Origin: Mesaphorura yosii
Lineage: Eukaryota; Arthropoda; Collembola; Poduromorpha; Tullbergiidae
Reading direction: 5' to 3'
Assembly: GCA_009869945.1 (NCBI GenBank)
Contig: WIXG01000279.1
Span: forward strand, 42,577 to 106,576
DNA: 64,000 nucleotides
Below the pieces are notes generated by a model. It ran no database searches. It saw only the letters and a list, made by a program, of their open reading frames with translations, and was not told the origin of the DNA. Position numbers and translations under genes: made by a program. This document shows positions 61,417 through 64,000 of the stretch, one piece after another. Numbering within the stretch: the stretch's first letter is position 1; every line of letters starts with the position of its first letter.

Positions 61417-64000
61417 GTAAGTGAAATAGCTTCTAACTCGGTCGCTGGCTAGTGCCAATGTTTAGCGACACTCTGCTTGACGGTCAGCCTTTTTAGGTAT
61501 TAAGTGTTAGAAATATTAATGCGAGAGCCTAATAACGAAATAACGGACCTGGCGCGACGGGTCTCGAGTTAATTTAAGATTGAATGAGTAGAAAGTAGAT
61601 GCAATGCTTTATTATTGCCATGTAAGGGATGGCATTTACTCAGCTGAGTCGCTGCAGTGACAGCGATGGTGCTATTTCTAACTGTTAATTCGCAAATTCC
61701 TCGACAGTCTTCACAAAACACGCGTTCGCGCACGATGTGATGTGGTACGAAGGTACGATGATATGACTTCTATTCACGAGCACGACGTGATGACAACTTG
61801 TACGAATGAAGACGCGGCGGTACGACGACGGTGGCCCACCGCATTCGTATTCGCATTTCGCATTCGAATGCAGTGCAAGACGCAAGATCATTTTAAAGGA
61901 TGACTTCCGTCAGCAAACTTTAAATGTAGCAGCATAGCGTGGCGTAGTCAGTCGTGCCGTTCTTAACCATTTCAAAGATACCACGCACGTACACGTACTG
62001 CAATATCAAAGCAATGATATGGTCGGTCGGTGCAGTTTTTTGCTTGCTGCTCCTGTCTGTCTGCAGTAATGAACGTAACAAGCATCATCCCATTCAGCAC
62101 ATTATATTTGGGTCTTTGAACTCTTCGATCGCTGATTTTCTGTACTTGTACTTGGTTCTTGCTTCTTGTTCCTTTCTCGTTCAATCGACAGCAGCATTTC
62201 GTATTTTTAATGAATAAGGCGTCATGGCTGCTTCTGGAAGCCTAATAAATCAAGTACTAAATTAAAATACGCATCTTCTCATCGGATCTGATCCCGGCCT
62301 CGGCTCGTTCGTATCAAGCATTGCTTTAAGGATTGAATGAAGGAAAAGTGATGAGCCTTGCCGAACAGGGCGTGTGTAATTTAAACTCACCGGGAAGTAA
62401 ACGTCAATGCCTAAATGCTAAATGCCAACGCTAAATACTTTTCTCAAGGTTTGGGCTATCAGTGCAGGCAATCAGATGATTCACAAAGATAGCAGTACAG
62501 TGCATCACAACAAAACTAAGCAGGCACGGCACGAACTAAATTACAGACGGAATTTGTAATGTAACGTTCGGCTCACGCTTCAAAAAATACGAAATAGAAG
62601 GTGAAATAGCAAGCTTTGAGCGAAATTGGAATTTGGAATCAGAAACCGGAACTTAATTCGGCTGCAGCAGAATACGGATGCTGTATTTCTGAGTTTTCTG
62701 TTTCAGAGCTTCTGACGAAAGGCCAAGCTGTCAATTCTGCTTTCTGCTTCTGCATTGAACGAGGTTTCATTTTAATCACATCGAGCTTCGCCGCGCTGCG
62801 TGGAATCGAGTCGAATGGAAGCTTATGTCATTGATTTGGAATTTGCCATTTCCAATTGGAGTTGTGCTCATGCATGCGTTTGCGTACGTGCTTGCGGGTG
62901 GTTCAAGCCTTGTCTATTTTGAATTTTGTACATGATTGAGACCGCACTGAGTTCTAAATTCATATCATAAATCATTACGTACGCGTACATGCAAGAATGT
63001 GTAATAATACCACCACATTTAGTACGTATTGTATGTTAATAGCAATTTGTCTTAAAATGGAGTCTGACAGCCCTCTTTGTGTTATTATTCTACTTTCTTC
63101 AACGTACTGAGCCCGAGTCGAGCCGTGCCAAAAGTAGCGCACAAAACTTGACAGCGATGTACGGCTTCCCTGGAGTTGCCATTTTAATATTCTTGTCAAG
63201 CATTTGTTCACCAAGCCGCTGATTGTATGTTCTTAATTTTAAAGTTTTGCGTTCGCGACTGCGACTGCGCTTTTCGTTGTTTATGTGCTAATGGATCGAG
63301 ATTGAGGCTAGGCAGGGTTTGGCATTTTAGTACCATTACCCAAAATAGATTCAATTTGAATGAATGGGTTTTATGCTTCTTATGCGAACTGTATTTCTTC
63401 TCGACATTTCGAGGCACACTTTCTATTAATGCGCGTACGCCTTCGCGTCGCGTACGTGGAAGTGGTTCTTTTGTGGTTCCCACATACTTCTGTCTTTATT
63501 TTCTGTTCTGTGAATTGAATGGTGAAAACTTCAAACTCAAACGCTTCCAAACGGACTTATACTTACGTGCGTACGACTATTTATAGGCTTGGGTACAGTT
63601 TTAGGAAGAAAACCAAGCCAAACCAGGATGTCCACACAAACGATGCGACACGGCAGGATACAATTGCAGGTGCATTTGCATTGTCGCCATCGCCGGCGCT
63701 TCTTTTTCGTGTGCCTAATCAAGCAATCAAGGCATTAATGCACTCAGCGCATGAAAATGCAAAATGAAAACTCAAATGTTGATTTTGAGTGCGCCGCTCA
63801 GCGCGGTTCTCGAAGTCTCTAAATCATTTCGCGGCTCATTAAAATTAAGTTAACGTGGAGATGCGTCTTGGGACTAACAAGGAGATGCTACGAGGTGCGT
63901 ATCGAGATTCAAGTTGTCACCTATTCCATCTTCTAGGGCATGCTAACAAATGCTTATGGTAAAATTGTTAGACCTGAGAAATGGATCTTAGATTTTTAAG
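61417..64000. other. Right end of the window, no gene recognised
   Basis: AT-rich with scattered short frames without family resemblance. It may be intron of the gene that the exon at 61226 belongs to, or intergenic. Confidence 0.45.

Noticed and set aside
61226-61425. Neuropeptide-like reading, SAYGKRS with an amidation-type GKR site, in another frame
   Set aside because: No signal peptide or repeated peptide units, and the frame ends just past the strong donor; probably coincidence.

Overview
This window is nuclear DNA from an animal, most likely an arthropod. Coding regions are split by many short GT-AG introns, mostly 50-130 bp, and the proteins are metazoan: a 418-residue 26S proteasome Rpt3, an animal-type lysosomal beta-galactosidase, an SLC7A14-like transporter and a Patched-related protein. 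I could not fix the species. A springtail or another non-insect arthropod is a guess, based partly on a repeat-protein family at the left edge. No bacterial-type operons, tRNA, rRNA or CRISPR arrays were seen.

Layout. At 1-1367 (minus) there are two pieces of a 'PVVSQVKS...GD' repeat-protein family. A complete ten-exon GH35 beta-galactosidase (minus) lies at 2056-4805. From 4806 to about 20230 there is no convincing gene, only AT-rich DNA with short tandem arrays and two good hairpins. A Patched-related 12-pass membrane protein (plus, six exons, one 7.3-kb intron) spans 20233-33193. After another gene-poor stretch comes a compact cluster at 36.6-53.2 kb: two tandem SLC24-type (NCKX) cation exchangers (plus), proteasome subunit Rpt3 (plus), a DUF229 alkaline-phosphatase-superfamily membrane protein (minus, convergent with Rpt3) and a 17-exon SLC7A14-like amino-acid transporter (minus). 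From 53.2 kb to the end only one candidate exon (61226-61416, plus) is supported.

The seven complete genes do not form a pathway; they look like ordinary neighbouring housekeeping, lysosomal and membrane-transport genes. All seven coding regions were assembled by hand from splice signals, and every exon phase sums to an intact frame: 676, 1214, 637, 501, 418, 681 and 743 residues. The most interesting points are the tandem NCKX pair (three shared intron positions, an intronless 3' half and a GC-AG intron in the second copy, altered ion-site residues), a possible retroelement-like relic in a transporter intron, and unusually abundant pentanucleotide micro-arrays in non-coding DNA. I found no clear previously undescribed multi-gene system.
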